From Rana temporaria (lineage: Eukaryota; Chordata; Amphibia; Anura; Ranidae): DNA of 64,000 bases. Position numbers and translations under genes: made by a program. The stretch spans positions 182,974,278 to 183,038,277 of the forward strand of contig NC_053492.1 of NCBI RefSeq assembly GCF_905171775.1, read 5' to 3'. Below are positions 44,009 through 54,537 of the stretch, one piece after another. How positions within the stretch are numbered: the first letter of the stretch is position 1; every line of letters starts with the position of its first letter. Under the pieces are notes generated by a model. It was not told the origin of the DNA. It saw only the letters and a program-made list of their open reading frames with translations, and ran no database searches.

Positions 44009-44193
44009 CGTGGGACCGGAGCGCCGGAAAAGGTATGGGTGTGATCCAGGTAACGTGAGGGGCACAACCGTGTGCCTTGGGTCAATGTGCGGTGACTTCC
44101 CCAGGAGTTTATCCAGGATTCTCGGCGGAGCTCACTTCAGCTGCGTCCGGCTACATACGCTGCCTGGCCACGCCCCCGGACACCGTCTATCTT

Positions 44194-45472
44194 GACAGGA
44201 CCACGCGACTGGCTCACCGCTCTCCACCTATCCACGTTCTGCAAACACTTACACTCTTCCTCTCAGATACACCGTCCCTATACTGAATTTGAAAGGCTAT
44301 GCTCCTTCTCTGAAACTCATAGACACCTTCTTTCAACCATATATAGTCTTCTACAAGCTCTTGCACACAATGACTTGGAACCTTACACCTGGATGTGGTC
44401 TGCAGACTTGGGAGAGGACATATCCAGACCGGAGTGGCAAACAGCGTTTTACTTTACTCACAAGTCAACGGTATCATGCTACTCCCAAGAAAAGAATTAC
44501 AAGATCATGTCTAGGTGGTACAGAGATCCCGCCACGCTACACAAAATGTTTCTATCCTCTCCAGCTTCCTGTTGGCGATGCAACTCCGCTGCAGGAACCT
44601 ATCTATATATCTGGTGGGAATGTGAGAGGATCCACCCCTTCTGGACCCAGGTATTTGAGTGCTACCATAAAATTTATGATGAACCACTATTGCCTTCCCC
44701 TAAGATTGCCCTCCTTGCTATACTCCCTGGGTCGGTGTTATCCCAGAGGCGGAGTCTTCTCCATTTTCTTATGTCCTCAGCGAGACAGCTCATCCCATCT
44801 TTCTGGAAGATGACCACCACTCCCCTCCTCTATCCCGCTGGGTCTCGATTATGAATGATACCATAAGAATGGAGGAGATGTTGGCTCTTGACAACAATAC
44901 ACTTGACAAATATAAACTACTGTGGTCCATCTGGCTCTACTTCTTGGCCTCTGATACTCTCCTGAACATGTTGTAATACCCCTAATTGGAACGTCCTGCA
45001 GTGTTGTCTGACGGTGGAGTGAGCCGTGTTGTATACCCCCTGGTTCCTTCATCCCCTGTCTACCATGTTTTTCTTCAATGAAAGTCTCCACAGCAGTTCT
45101 TGTGCTCTCCTACGACTCTCTCTCTTTTTATCTTTCCCCACTTCCTCTTCAAATCTGGCTCTTTCTTTTCTGACTCACGCCCATTCTTGGGCAGCTCCTC
45201 CCCCTCTTTCTGTCCTAGATTATTTTTTTCCTTCTTTCTTCTTTTTCATTATATATATATATATATATATATATGGAATTTTTTCTTGACGAACAACGTG
45301 GTCCCGTGGCCATAATTGATCTAGAGACCGAGTGACAGTCATCAATTTTAGTACTATACTGTGTAATAGGGGAGTCACCATATCTGGTTGTCTGTTACTG
45401 TCTATGGAATGTAACTCCTCATGTTGTTCAATGTGATATCTGTTAAAATGCCAATAAAAACTTTTTTAACCC
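44194..45472 (+). pseudogene. Decayed L1 ORF2 C-terminus and 3' UTR, right half of the split element
   Basis: It continues the element interrupted at 38266. It encodes KIMSRWYRDPATLHKMFLSS, then CWRCNSAAGTYLYIWWECER, a knuckle in which Tyr replaces the His (C-x2-C-x7-Y-x5-C). IHPFWTQVFECYHKIYDEPL and SSARQLIPSFWKM follow. The 3' UTR has an (AT)n tract at 45249-45274 and ends with AATAAAAACTTTTTTAA. Frameshifts occur near 44290 and beyond. Confidence 0.85.
45249..45274. repeat. (AT)n microsatellite
   Basis: About 13 AT units in the 3' UTR of the older L1. Confidence 0.9.
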
Positions 45473-45474
45473 TA

Positions 45475-46060
45475 ATAGGTCCCCCTCAGATGGTACTAAG
45501 GATTTCCTGTGAGATTCCAACCCAGTCTTCTTATGCCGCGTACACACGATCGGTCCATCCGATGAGAACGGTCTGATGGACCGATGAAGCTGACTGATGG
45601 TCAACCGTGCCTACACACCATCGGTTAAAAAAAACAATCGTGTCAGAACGCGGTGACGTAAAACACAACGACGTGCTGAAAAAAGTTCAATGCTTCCAAG
45701 CATGCGTCGACTTGATTCTGAGCATGCATGGATTTTTAACCGATGGTCGTGCCTACTAACAATCGTTTTTTTTTCCTATCGGTTAGGTATCCATCAGTTA
45801 AATTTAAAACAAGATTGCTTTTTTTAACCTATATATAAATAACCGATGGGGCCCACACACGATCGGTTTGGTCCGATGAAAACGGTCAATCAGACCGTTC
45901 TCATCGGTTTGACCGATCGTGTGTACGCGGCATTAGTGCTAAAAAGATTCTGGATTAGAGTTTACCAAATGCTTTATTCAAATTAGTCACATATATGTAT
46001 CCTCATGGCAGCAAAGAGGATTGTAGCAAAAGCCTGGGAGCTCCAAACCATCCCCTTTGC
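45475..46060 (+). pseudogene. L1 ORF2 C-terminal fragment, split by a MITE
   Basis: Omitting 45534-45935, the frame reads NPVFLVLKRFWIRVYQMLYS, one stop, then SHICILMAAKRIVAKAWELQ and TIPFAEVKH. These match the L1 ORF2 C-terminus. The same family is at 36366-36480. Confidence 0.7.
45534..45932. mobile_element. MITE, family E superfamily, CATCGGTTAACCGATGG-arm type
   Basis: Termini TGCCGCGTACACACGATCGG and CCGATCGTGTGTACGCGGCA, flanked by TTA on both sides (45531-45533 and 45933-45935). The core includes CGCGGTGACGTAAAACACAA, shared with the other arm types. The 3-bp TTA duplication fits a PIF/Harbinger-type element. Confidence 0.85.
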
Positions 46061-46503
46061 TGAAGTCAAGCACTGAGTTATGATTTTTAAAAAAATTATT
46101 TACAGACAAAATGACATTTTATAAAATTTAGGAGCCATTGATTGAATCCTACATCCCGCCCACTTTTAATTCTGATTCTCTGTTCTTGTGAAGGGCTGAG
46201 GTGTGTAGTGCACGGGGAAGAAACCAAAATTGAATGCTAGTACTGTTACTCCTTTCCTTGTCTAGATCCTTGGGGGTGATAGGACTTGGACCAAGGCGCA
46301 GGTACTGTATTCTGATCTTCCTCCACCCACTTGTATACTCTATCCTATTTCCTATTTTATAGCCCATGGGGTACACCTTCAAAACATATACTATTTCTAG
46401 TTACTGTATGTCTCCTTTTACTGTAAACTCAGTTAAAAATGACTGTTGCATATGTGCCATAGTCTATTGCACTGTCAATGTAAAAGTCTCTTACACATGT
46501 ACT
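46061..46503. other. Intronic sequence, nothing recognised
   Basis: Possible remains of L1 3' UTR at the left; no other signal. Confidence 0.3.
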
Positions 46504-46507
46504 TTAA

Positions 46508-46920
46508 CCACTTAACCCTCGGACCATATTGCTGGTCAAAGACCAGAGCACTTTTTGCGATTCGGCACTGCGCCGCTTTAACTGACAATTGCGTGGTCGT
46601 GCGTCGTGGCTCCCAAACAAAGTTTGTGTCCTTTTTCCCCACAAATAGAGCTTTCTTTTGGTGGTATTTGATCACCTCTGCGGTTTTTAGTTTTTGCGCT
46701 ATAAACAAAAATAGAGCGACAATTTTGAAAAGAGCGGTCCTCGCTCTGTAACGAGCGATCTCGTGTGCCCGGCAGCGATCATGCCTGCTGGGCACGGGCA
46801 CGGGAGTCGGGGGTGAGCAAGCCCCTAGTGGCCTGCGCGAGAGCCGACGTATAGCTATGGGCTCTCACTCAGGGGAGCCGACCTGCCGCCATATAACTGT
46901 GGCAGCTGGTCGGCAAGCAG
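46508..46920. mobile_element. piggyBac-type TTAA MITE (family A), complete
   Basis: TTAA at 46504-46507 and 46921-46924 flank termini CCACTTAACCC and GGTCGGCAAGCAG. The interior matches 1-454 in reverse orientation, including GGACCATATTGCTGGTC and GATCACCTCTGCGG. Confidence 0.85.
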
Positions 46921-47084
46921 TTAACCCCTGTAAATTTTTCTGTAAATGTTTTACTTGTTTAAACTCTACGGTAAAGCAATAAAAACATATACTGAACAAA
47001 GTATATCCTTCAGTTTAGTTCCCTTTTCAAAGTACATTGCAATATATGTACAAAAAAAAGTGTAAATTGTTAGCGTAATGTTAA

Positions 47085-47465
47085 AGGGGTTGTAAAGGTT
47101 TGTTTTTTATTTTCTAAATAGGTTCCTTTAAGCTAGTGCATTGTTGGTTCACTTACCTTTTCCTTCGATTTCCCTTCGAAATGTTTTTTTTCTTTATCTG
47201 AATTTCTCACTTTGTCTGAATTGTTCACAGCGTCTCCCCGCAGACATGTAGTCCCAAGGGAGGGGGCGAGTACACTGACTAACCCCCAGCGAGAACGGCT
47301 CGGATGATGGGGGCAAGCTTACTGAGGAGGAACAGGAAGTGAGAAATTCAGACAAAGAAAAAAAAACATTCAGAAGGGAAATTGAAGGAAAAGATAAGTG
47401 AACCAACAATGCACTAGCTTAAAGGAACCTATTTAGAAAATAAAAAACAAACCTTTACAACCCCT
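47085..47465. mobile_element. TTAA MITE, family G, nearly palindromic
   Basis: TTAA duplications at 47081-47084 and 47466-47469. Inverted repeats begin AGGGGTTGTAAAGGTTTG and continue for about 140 bp per arm. Confidence 0.9.
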
Positions 47466-47469
47466 TTAA

Positions 47470-48619
47470 GATAAAGTCATGCTGGGTTTGTGTCAATAAG
47501 TATTGATGCAGTGGTGCTGTAAGCAAAGACGAATGAAATCATGCACAGTTCCATGAGTGTTAGAAACTCATGCAGTAAGAACAAGTATCATCCAAGGAAT
47601 CTGGCTTGTTTTTTGTTTTATTTCAACTTGAAGTGTGTGATGGTTGGGGGGGGGTTTATATATTTTTAAGGAATTATAATTAATTTTATTGATTTTATTT
47701 TTTATTTGCCTTTTTTTTATTTTTTGAAAAAGAGTATACTGTATTAGTGATCTGTTGGTCTCTGTGATCTTCAAGTAGTGACTATATACTGTAACTATTG
47801 TAGTGTTGGATATCCCATTTGCATCACAAAGATAACTTTGTGGTTTTCCTAGTAACCAAATGATCAAGCATGAAGGTTACAGTGTGCTACAGGGATCCCA
47901 TGCAGAACATATTGTAGCACAACTAATAACCCAAGAGTTGATCCATTCAGCTGGTAGGCTCTTGCTTGCTTGCTTACTGGCTGTGGAAGCTGGTGGTTTT
48001 AGCACCAGTCTACATTAACTTTAGGTTCATGGCTTAGGGCAGCTTTTGCAATACCTGTAAAATATCTGTATATGTTCTTAACACCAATAAAAAGATAAAA
48101 AAAATAAAAATGAAAGCATGACCAAACAGTTTTCGAAGCCTGTCATAATAAATGACAACTTCTTACGAATTCTCTCTTGTTTTAGAGTGGCTTATTTGTC
48201 AGGGAGCATTGTTTAATCTATATGTAAGTAACCTTGTACTTTGTACTTCAGTAAAGCATCAATATACAGTTTACACCATAAATAATAAACATAGTTCAAA
48301 TATCCCTTAGTTACTTAAGGTGTTTGGAAATGCCTGTGATAACTATTGTGATAAGTATTAAATCCCAACTCCAGGAGCAAAAACAGCCTATTAGGCTTCA
48401 AGCAGTATACATTCTGTTTCCTGAAAAAGCAGCCCCTACCATGCTGGCTTTCTTCTACACAATTGAAATCTGATGCTTTATGTTTGAAAAAAAATGGTGT
48501 AGGGCCCCCCAAAGTCCACATTTTAAGGTGTTTCCCCCTAAAAATCCACACCCTTTCTCCTAAACTATACCAGGCCACATGCATCCTAGAGGTCTGCTAT
48601 GGAATTTGGGGGGTCTCCG
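47470..48619. other. Intronic sequence with a possible LINE tail
   Basis: ACCAATAAAAAGATAAAAAA at 48082-48101 resembles an L1 3' tail. The rest holds poly-T stretches near 47690-47730 and nothing else recognised. Confidence 0.35.
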
Positions 48620-48623
48620 TTAA

Positions 48624-48968
48624 AGGGGTTGTAAAGGTTTGTTTTTTATTTTCTAAATAGGTTCCTTTAAGCTAGTGCATTGTTGGTTCACTTACCTTTT
48701 CCTTCAATTTCTCTTCTAAATGTTTTTTTTCTTTGTTTTCTTTGTCTGAATTTCTCACTTCCTGTTTCTCCTCAGTAAGCTGTTCTAAATGACTTTCCCC
48801 CTGCTCGCATGATGGTGGAAAGCTTACTGAAGAGAAACAGGAAGTGAGAAATTCAAACAAAGAAAAAAACATTTAGAAGGGAAATCAAAGGAAAAGGTAA
48901 GTGAACCAACAATGCACTAGCATAAAGGAACCTATTTAGAAAATAAAAGACGAACCTTTACAACCCCT
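48624..48968. mobile_element. TTAA MITE, family G
   Basis: TTAA at 48620-48623 and 48969-48972. It has the same termini as 47085-47465, about 90 percent identical, with a shorter centre. Confidence 0.9.
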
Positions 48969-48984
48969 TTAACATATTTATGAG

Positions 48985-51215
48985 GGGGGAAGGGTGTGGA
49001 ATGGACAGACACGCTGACTGAGCATGCTGCTCAGTGATTCCTGGGCTCCAGGAAGATAGGCTGTGGTGTTCAGCAGGCTCCAGACCAGCTCAAGCATGTC
49101 CACACGCCGCTGTACAACTGCACTTCCACCTGGGAGCGCAATTAAAACAACCCCAGTCCAGGAGGGAAGGAAGTTTGGCTCTCCTGATCTGAGGAGGACC
49201 GGGAGGGTCGGATGCGATTCCCCTGTACAGGGCAGAGGAGTGACGGGCTTTGGAAGAGGCGTTGCAGCACATGGCAATGGCCAAATTTCCTGAGCACAAA
49301 GCAAAGCTGTACAACCCTGGAAAGGGATCTCCCAGGAAAAGAGAGAAACACCTTGGTTTATGCCAGTGGAACGGAGGGTCCGGAGGGGGAGTGCATTGGA
49401 GGGGACCCGAGTCTTCAGGAGGTGGAAGGAATCCCAAGAGGGATGGTTGAATCCCTGGAAGTAGAAAGTCGTGGTACTACAAAACCCAGCAGTGAATCTG
49501 CAAAAATCAGCAAAGGACTTGTGATGAACAGGGCAGTTGCAGTATGTTAACCCATTGTATTATGATCTTAATAATGAACTAAGTGCATCTCAATCAGAGT
49601 TAATAGTGGATTGGGACTTAAGAGAACATTTGAGAGCACTTCCTACAAAGAAAGACAATTAATTACTTATAACTGCTGTTAAACCATCCTGCAAACAGGC
49701 TGTGGAGGGCTTAAGGGAGGATATAGGTGCAAGGGGGCACAGAGTGGAGGAAATGGAGATGGACCAGGATGTTATTAGACAAGGAGTGATATCCAAGACA
49801 TGACAAAACATCATGAGGAAGTGTTAAATTCGCTGTTAGATCAAATGGATATACAAGAAAATAGAGATCGTAGGCAACATATACCTATAAGGGGCCTGCC
49901 TGAAATAAAACAACATTTTGAATTGCTTCCAAAGGCGATCATTCTGTTCCAGTTAATTCTGGGGCCATCTGCACCGGATAAGATTGAAATAGATAGTCCA
50001 CCGTGCCCTTGCCCCTACCCCCCAAAATGCAGAAAAAACGAACGATGTCATTTGTAAACTATATAGATATCCAGTGAAAGAAGCCATCATGAAAGCAGTC
50101 TGCAATAAATCCATGGTTGATTTTGAAGGTGCACAAACAACCTTATTTCCAGATTTATCATATAGAACTCTTATGCAATGCAGAATGATTAAACCCTTGT
50201 TGGAAGTTCTACAAGCAGCTGATGTTAAATGTCGCTGGGAATATAAGGTTGTAGCAACCCGGAATGGGAAAACAGCAACACTAATGCCGCGTACACACCA
50301 TCACTTTATGTGATGAAAAAAAATGACGTTTTTAAAAACGTCACTTTAATTGACTGTGTGTGGGGGAAAACGTTGTTTTATGTCTTGTAAAAAACGACCA
50401 AAACTTTTTCAAAAGTGCACTTTTTACTTCACAGAAATTGACCGTGTGTAGCAAAAAACGTCGTTTTCTAAGACGTTTTTTCATCCGCGCATGCCCAGAA
50501 GCTACTTATGAAGCTCCAGCCTTAGAGCTGTAAAAACGCCAGACATTAAAAAACGCTCAAAAACTTGCAAAAACGCTAAAAAACTCTACCGCTGCGTTTT
50601 TGAGCTCCAGCTCAAAAAAATGTAAAAAAAGAAAAAAAACATGGACAGCCGTTTTTAAGCTGTAAAAAAAGGCTAAAAAAGTGTCTGTAAAAACGTCCAT
50701 GGAAATGAAGCCTTAAAACAAAAGATGACTTCCAACACTTCATAGAGGTGCTAGAGCTCCCCCTAGTGGACTTTCCGGATTGGAGATTGAATAACTACAA
50801 AGCATCACTACAACGACTAGAATGGTGGCAACAAGTGCCAGTTAAAGGTCGACAGAAGATTGGTGTGGATAAGACAGGACTATAATCCAGCAGTATGAAA
50901 GATATGCCTGAGTAGTGATGTAAAGTGAAAAAGGCTAAGAGTAAAGGAGTAGATTTCCTTGAGTTGACTGGGGGGGGGATGGTGTTTTGGGTGGCGGGGG
51001 GAGATGATGTTTTTTCCCTCTGTTCACGACCCTCTCCTTTTTTTTCTCTCTCTCTTTCCCCTATTACCGCCTTTTTTTTTGGGGGGGGGGGTGTTGTTCT
51101 TCCCTCTGTCCTCTCTTATTCCCTCACCGTCCTCCCCCCCCTTTTTTTACCCTTGTTTAAACCCCCCCCCCCCCCAAATAATTTTTTGTTTTCTCCCCTT
51201 TGGTGGGAATTTTTA
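48985..51215 (+). pseudogene. L1 5' region with broken ORF1
   Basis: After a GC-rich leader, a start at 49271 gives MAMAKFPEHKAKLYNPGKGS. Later pieces in other frames read AVEGLREDIGARGHRVEEME (coiled coil), MDIQENRDRRQHIPIRGLPE (RRM start), ILGPSAPDKIEID, MVDFEGAQTTLFPDLSYRTL and EVLQAADVKCRWEYKV. FIEVLELPLVDFPDW comes after an inserted MITE. This is the L1 ORF1p order. It is broken by frameshifts and by 50285-50716. The tail (50935-51200) is a purine then pyrimidine-rich spacer; ORF2 is absent. Confidence 0.8.
50285..50716. mobile_element. MITE insertion in L1 ORF1 (family E superfamily plus a second repeat piece)
   Basis: It starts TGCCGCGTACACACC with AAAAACGTCACTTT arms, like 35178. From about 50513 it changes to a (GTAAAAACGC)-rich repeat with AGCTCCAGCTC. 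L1 ORF1 coding sequence resumes at about 50717, so the whole block is inserted, but the junction of its two parts is not resolved. Confidence 0.7.
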
Positions 51216-51435
51216 AAGCAACGTGCTGAAATACGGAAAAAAAAATATAAATAAGAATATAAACGAAAGCCAGAGGTTCACAAGGGTGTACAACCACTTT
51301 AAAGCATTCCTAAAATTGCTGCTCCCTGCTATGTGGAAATTAAAAAAAATATCTTTCTTTGGTACATATTTCCCTGGGCAGTGTTCAGGCCCCTTACTAT
51401 TTAATTGACAATCGCTTGCTTATTATTATTGTTTT
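51216..51435. other. Intronic sequence, nothing recognised
   Basis: A short A-rich segment (51235-51275) follows the L1 spacer. Confidence 0.3.
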
Positions 51436-51439
51436 TTAA

Positions 51440-52283
51440 CCACTTGTCAACCACACTATAGCCAAATGACAGCTACAGCATGGTCGTCAAGTTCTGGGGC
51501 ACCGTCATACGACGACATCCAGTGATTGTGCCCGCTGCGGGGCAGCACGCTCTATGATCGCAGTGTCTGGAGGACACTGCTAATCACATATTGAGGAAAA
51601 GAGCCAATCAGCGGCTCTTTACCACGTGATCAGCTGTGTCCAATCACAGCTGATCACGGATGTCAACAGAACCCAGTTATCAGCACTCTTTACCTCATGC
51701 TGAAAGCATGAGGAGAGGGGAAGAGAGCCGACAACCAACTTCCCTAAAAAATGACATCTATACCGATAATCAGGGCACTAATTATCAGTGTCCTGATTAT
51801 CAGTGTGGTCCCACCAGTGCCGCAAATCTTTGCCCACCAGTGTTGCCACACAGTGCCTACCAGTGCTGCCCATCAGTCCCCTCATAAGTACCCATTAGTT
51901 CCACCTATCAGTGCCGCCTATCAGTTCCACCTATCAGTGCCCATCATTGCTGCCTATCATTGCAGTCTCATCAGTGCAGCCTCATCATTGCCAATCAGTT
52001 CAACCTATCAGTGCAGCTTTATTGGCACACATCGGTGAAAGAGAAAAATTACCTGTTTTGCAAAATTTTCCATCTTTTTTTTTCATTTATTTAGCAATAA
52101 ATAAAAAAAAACAGTGATGATTAAATACCACCAGAAGGAAGCTATATTTTTGTGAAAAAAAATGATAACAATTTTGAGTACAGTGTTGCATGACTGCGCA
52201 ATTGTCATTTAAAATATGACTACACTGAAAGCTGAAAATTGGCCTGGGCAGGGGGGTAAAAGTGCCCAGTAGGCAAGTGGCTT
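51440..52283. mobile_element. piggyBac-type TTAA MITE (family A) with CAGTGCC minisatellite
   Basis: TTAA precedes CCACTTGTCAACC, and the right end reads GGCAAGTGGC then TTTAA. Internal hairpin CTGATTGGCTCTT/AGAGCCAATCAG. A degenerate tandem array of CCTATCAGTGC/CAGTGCC units spans about 51780-52025. Confidence 0.75.
51780..52025. repeat. Minisatellite, CCACCTATCAGTGC type
   Basis: There are about 15-20 diverged short units of roughly 11-15 bp. The same motif fills the centre of the hAT MITE at 62730-63335. Confidence 0.75.
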
Positions 52284-53305
52284 TAAGCACTTCATTACCC
52301 AGCCATAGTCAAATGACATCCGCAGATGGGATCTCCCATCCAGGGCGGAAGTCATATGACATCCTCGGCTTCCCGCTGCTACTGCGGGACACAGCCGTTC
52401 CCCGATGAGGGTGATGACTGTCCGACGGAGTGTGGGAAACAGCGTGACCAGCTGTATCCAATCACAGCCAGTCACTAATGTCAACAAACCCCAGTGTAAT
52501 GGCTGTTGCTGGGTTCTCCTCTTCACACACCTATCCAGTGTGAGGAGATCGCTGGAATAGTGAGTTACACATTACTGTATGTACTACTGTGCCCAGATTG
52601 CCCCCCCCCCCTTGAATACAAAGTACCTGCCATCAGAGCACCCGTCATCAGAGTCACCCATCATACAGCCACTATGTCCAGAAAGGTATACACTGCAGAA
52701 GAGGCCTCTCAAATTCTGAGTCTGACCGATGAGAGCAACGGGGAGCTCTCACCAACCCAGTTCTGATTCTGGTTCGGAATATGAGCCCGTCGAAGGCAGC
52801 ACATCAGGATCCGAATCAGAGGAGGAAGTAGTCCGTCCAAAAAGAAGACGGTCTGAACACCAGGCAGCTACCAGCAGTGCCAATGGCCCTAGACCCCAGG
52901 AGGAGAGGCCCAGTACAAGAGCTGCTAGACCCCAGGAGGAAAGGCCCAGTACAAGTGCGGGAATTGCACGCCAAAGAATTAGGGCCCAATGCATCGTGGA
53001 CCAAACCAATCTTTTTGCTCTACAATTCACTGAAAAAAAAACAGAGCTCAAGCCATGCCCGCCCTTTTGAATGGAGACCCCTAACAGTGGAGGAACTTAG
53101 ATTGTTTTTAGGCCTAACACTCAACATGGGGCTTACAAAACAAAATTAAGTGCATGCATATTGGTCTACCAACCGTATCCACCACATGCCAATTTTTTCA
53201 TCTTTCATGTCCAGGTCCCAATATGAAATTATAATGCGCTTCCTGCATTTCAATGCCCCCCCCCCCTGAAATCACCCAGACTTTGATAAATTATATAAAA
53301 TTAAC
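52284..53305 (+). mobile_element. piggyBac element, 5' part only
   Basis: It begins at TTTAA followed by GCACTTCATTACCCAGCC, a family A terminus, and runs into the transposase pseudogene. It abuts the right end of the MITE at 51440-52283. The 3' half and right terminus are missing. Confidence 0.75.
52674..53305 (+). pseudogene. piggyBac transposase, N-terminal part, broken
   Basis: The start ATG at 52674 gives MSRKVYTAEEASQILSLTDE. After a frameshift near 52745 it gives SDSGSEYEPVEGSTSGSESE and an acidic, Pro-Ser-rich N-terminus with a duplicated ARPQEERPST unit. Then comes RQRIRAQCIVDQTNLFALQF. A further shift near 53040 gives ARPFEWRPLTVEELRLFLGL and TLNMGLTKQN, then MPIFSSFMSRSQYEIIMRFL and PDFDKLYKI. 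This is the PGBD4-like piggyBac family order. The sequence stops before the catalytic Asp residues, so the protein is both truncated and out of frame. A family A terminus lies immediately upstream (52284-52330). Confidence 0.88.
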
Positions 53306-53307
53306 CC

Positions 53308-53445
53308 CCTAATTGCAAAACTACAAGTCCATTGAGCCATTGCAAGGCTGACAGTTACAAGCATGACTCCCATTGGCAGAGGCCTTGATGGGACTTGTAG
53401 TTTTGCAACAGCTGGAGGGCCGACAGTTTGAGACCCCTGCTCTGG
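53308..53445. repeat. Foldback MITE, family I, diverged
   Basis: Halves AAAACTACAAGTCCAT and GGGACTTGTAGTTTTGCAAC are inverted. The right part continues CAGCTGGAGGGCCGACAG as in 55236-55380. Confidence 0.65.
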
Positions 53446-53474
53446 ATCAACTGTGGTATAGGATTGTATATACA

Positions 53475-54448
53475 TGTAGCGCCCTGCTCCCATTGAGTGG
53501 GCACTATGTGTTAAATTATAGTTGCCTGAGCAGTAGTTTTGGCTCAGAATGATTATTCTAAATTGTTGGTTCTGTTCAGTTCAGCTGGGTTGCATAAGTT
53601 TCCCCCTGACGGTGGGTGTCGCTGTCACCGCAGGTCACGGTTGGAAAGGCAACAGGCTGGATACTTTGGGTATCTCTCTCTCAGAAGAGGCTCAGGGGGC
53701 GTGGTCAACCCGCTGTGCATTCTGGGGAGGGGTACTTAAGGGACAGACGCCGTTTGGTGGGGTTTATCTTCCGATCCCAACCTGAGGGCCCTCCTGGCCT
53801 CAGGTATGTTAAGCTGTTTTGTAGCCTTGGGGCCTGCTGGCCCGAGGCCTAGCGACTGAGAGTAGGCCCGGGAGTTTCTGGGGCCTACTGATCCAGGGAT
53901 TGTCCTTCGCTACCTTATCTATAGAAGGAAGCTGAACCAGTGGGATTCAATTGATGGACGTACCCTGGCAGTTTTACCTCACTGTGCTGCCGGTCCAGCT
54001 GAAAGATTCTTGGCACCATGAGTCATGTAACTTTTGTTGGAACTATATCGAGTGTGAAGTCGGTTACATAATCTTGCAAAAGATCGTGGGACGGCCTGAC
54101 GACACTCATCGAGTCTGTGGCAGAAACTTTGTCGAGCTTCACATCAGCTGCTAGGCTGGTAAGAGTGGGCCTATCTGGTGGTTGCTAAAATCCAGTGTGG
54201 AGTTGAGTTAATCCTCTGGATCTAAGTGGTACCCGTGATCCGCAAAGCGAAAGTATTGAGTCTTTCCCTGTCCTTCTACCCCTCTGTTGGAGAACTTTGT
54301 TAATAAAACCCTTGAAAGAGACTTTGTGTTGGTGCGTACATTCTTATGGACAACTCCTCAAGGACAACCCCTGAAGCGAGCGTATGGAACAGTAAGGTAG
54401 AGGCAGGCCCAAATCTAAACAAGCAGCTCCTTCGGGGGTAGTGCTACA
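53475..54448 (+). mobile_element. Solo LTR
   Basis: This 974-bp block starts TGTAGCGCCCTGCTCC and ends GTAGTGCTACA, flanked by a 4-bp duplication TACA (53471-53474 and 54449-54452). An AATAAAACCCTTGAAAG signal at about 54302 marks the R region on the plus strand. Its right edge matches the reverse of the block at 8779-9746. No internal retroviral or Gypsy genes lie beside it. Confidence 0.7.
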
Positions 54449-54486
54449 TACAGTATAAGATTGTAAAAAAAAATTTCCCCTTTTAT

Positions 54487-54535
54487 TTGTTGAACTAGAT
54501 AGACTTGTGTCTTTTTTCAACCAGACCAACTCTGT
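54487..54535 (+). repeat. Retroposon tail (TTGAACTAGATAGACTTGTG type)
   Basis: Second copy of the tail at 31785-31849, cut by the next MITE. Confidence 0.55.
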
Positions 54536-54537
54536 AA

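Larger units (their letters stand above)
38267..44177 (-). mobile_element. Full-length, apparently coding-intact L1 retrotransposon
   Basis: This is a 5.9-kb insertion flanked by an exact 16-bp target duplication GGACACCGTCTATCTT (38251-38266 and 44178-44193). On its own strand it runs from GGGGGCGTGGCCAGGCA at the 5' end, through a 5' UTR of about 170 bp, ORF1, a 498-bp spacer, ORF2 and a 363-bp 3' UTR with AATAAA, to a short A tail. Removing it rejoins the host L1 sequence exactly. It lies in the same orientation as the MCF2 gene, in the intron between exons 55625-55749 and 34698-34812. Confidence 0.95.

Noticed and set aside
43469..44044. A 191-codon plus-strand frame
   Set aside because: It is the antisense shadow of L1 ORF1, with composition expected from the opposite strand.
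44192..44854. A 220-codon plus-strand frame as a host gene
   Set aside because: Its content (WxRCN...WWECERIHPFW) is the C-terminus of a decayed L1 ORF2, not a host protein.
51000..51215. Proline/phenylalanine-rich frame as a real protein
   Set aside because: It is low-complexity translation of the pyrimidine-rich spacer after the L1 ORF1 pseudogene.
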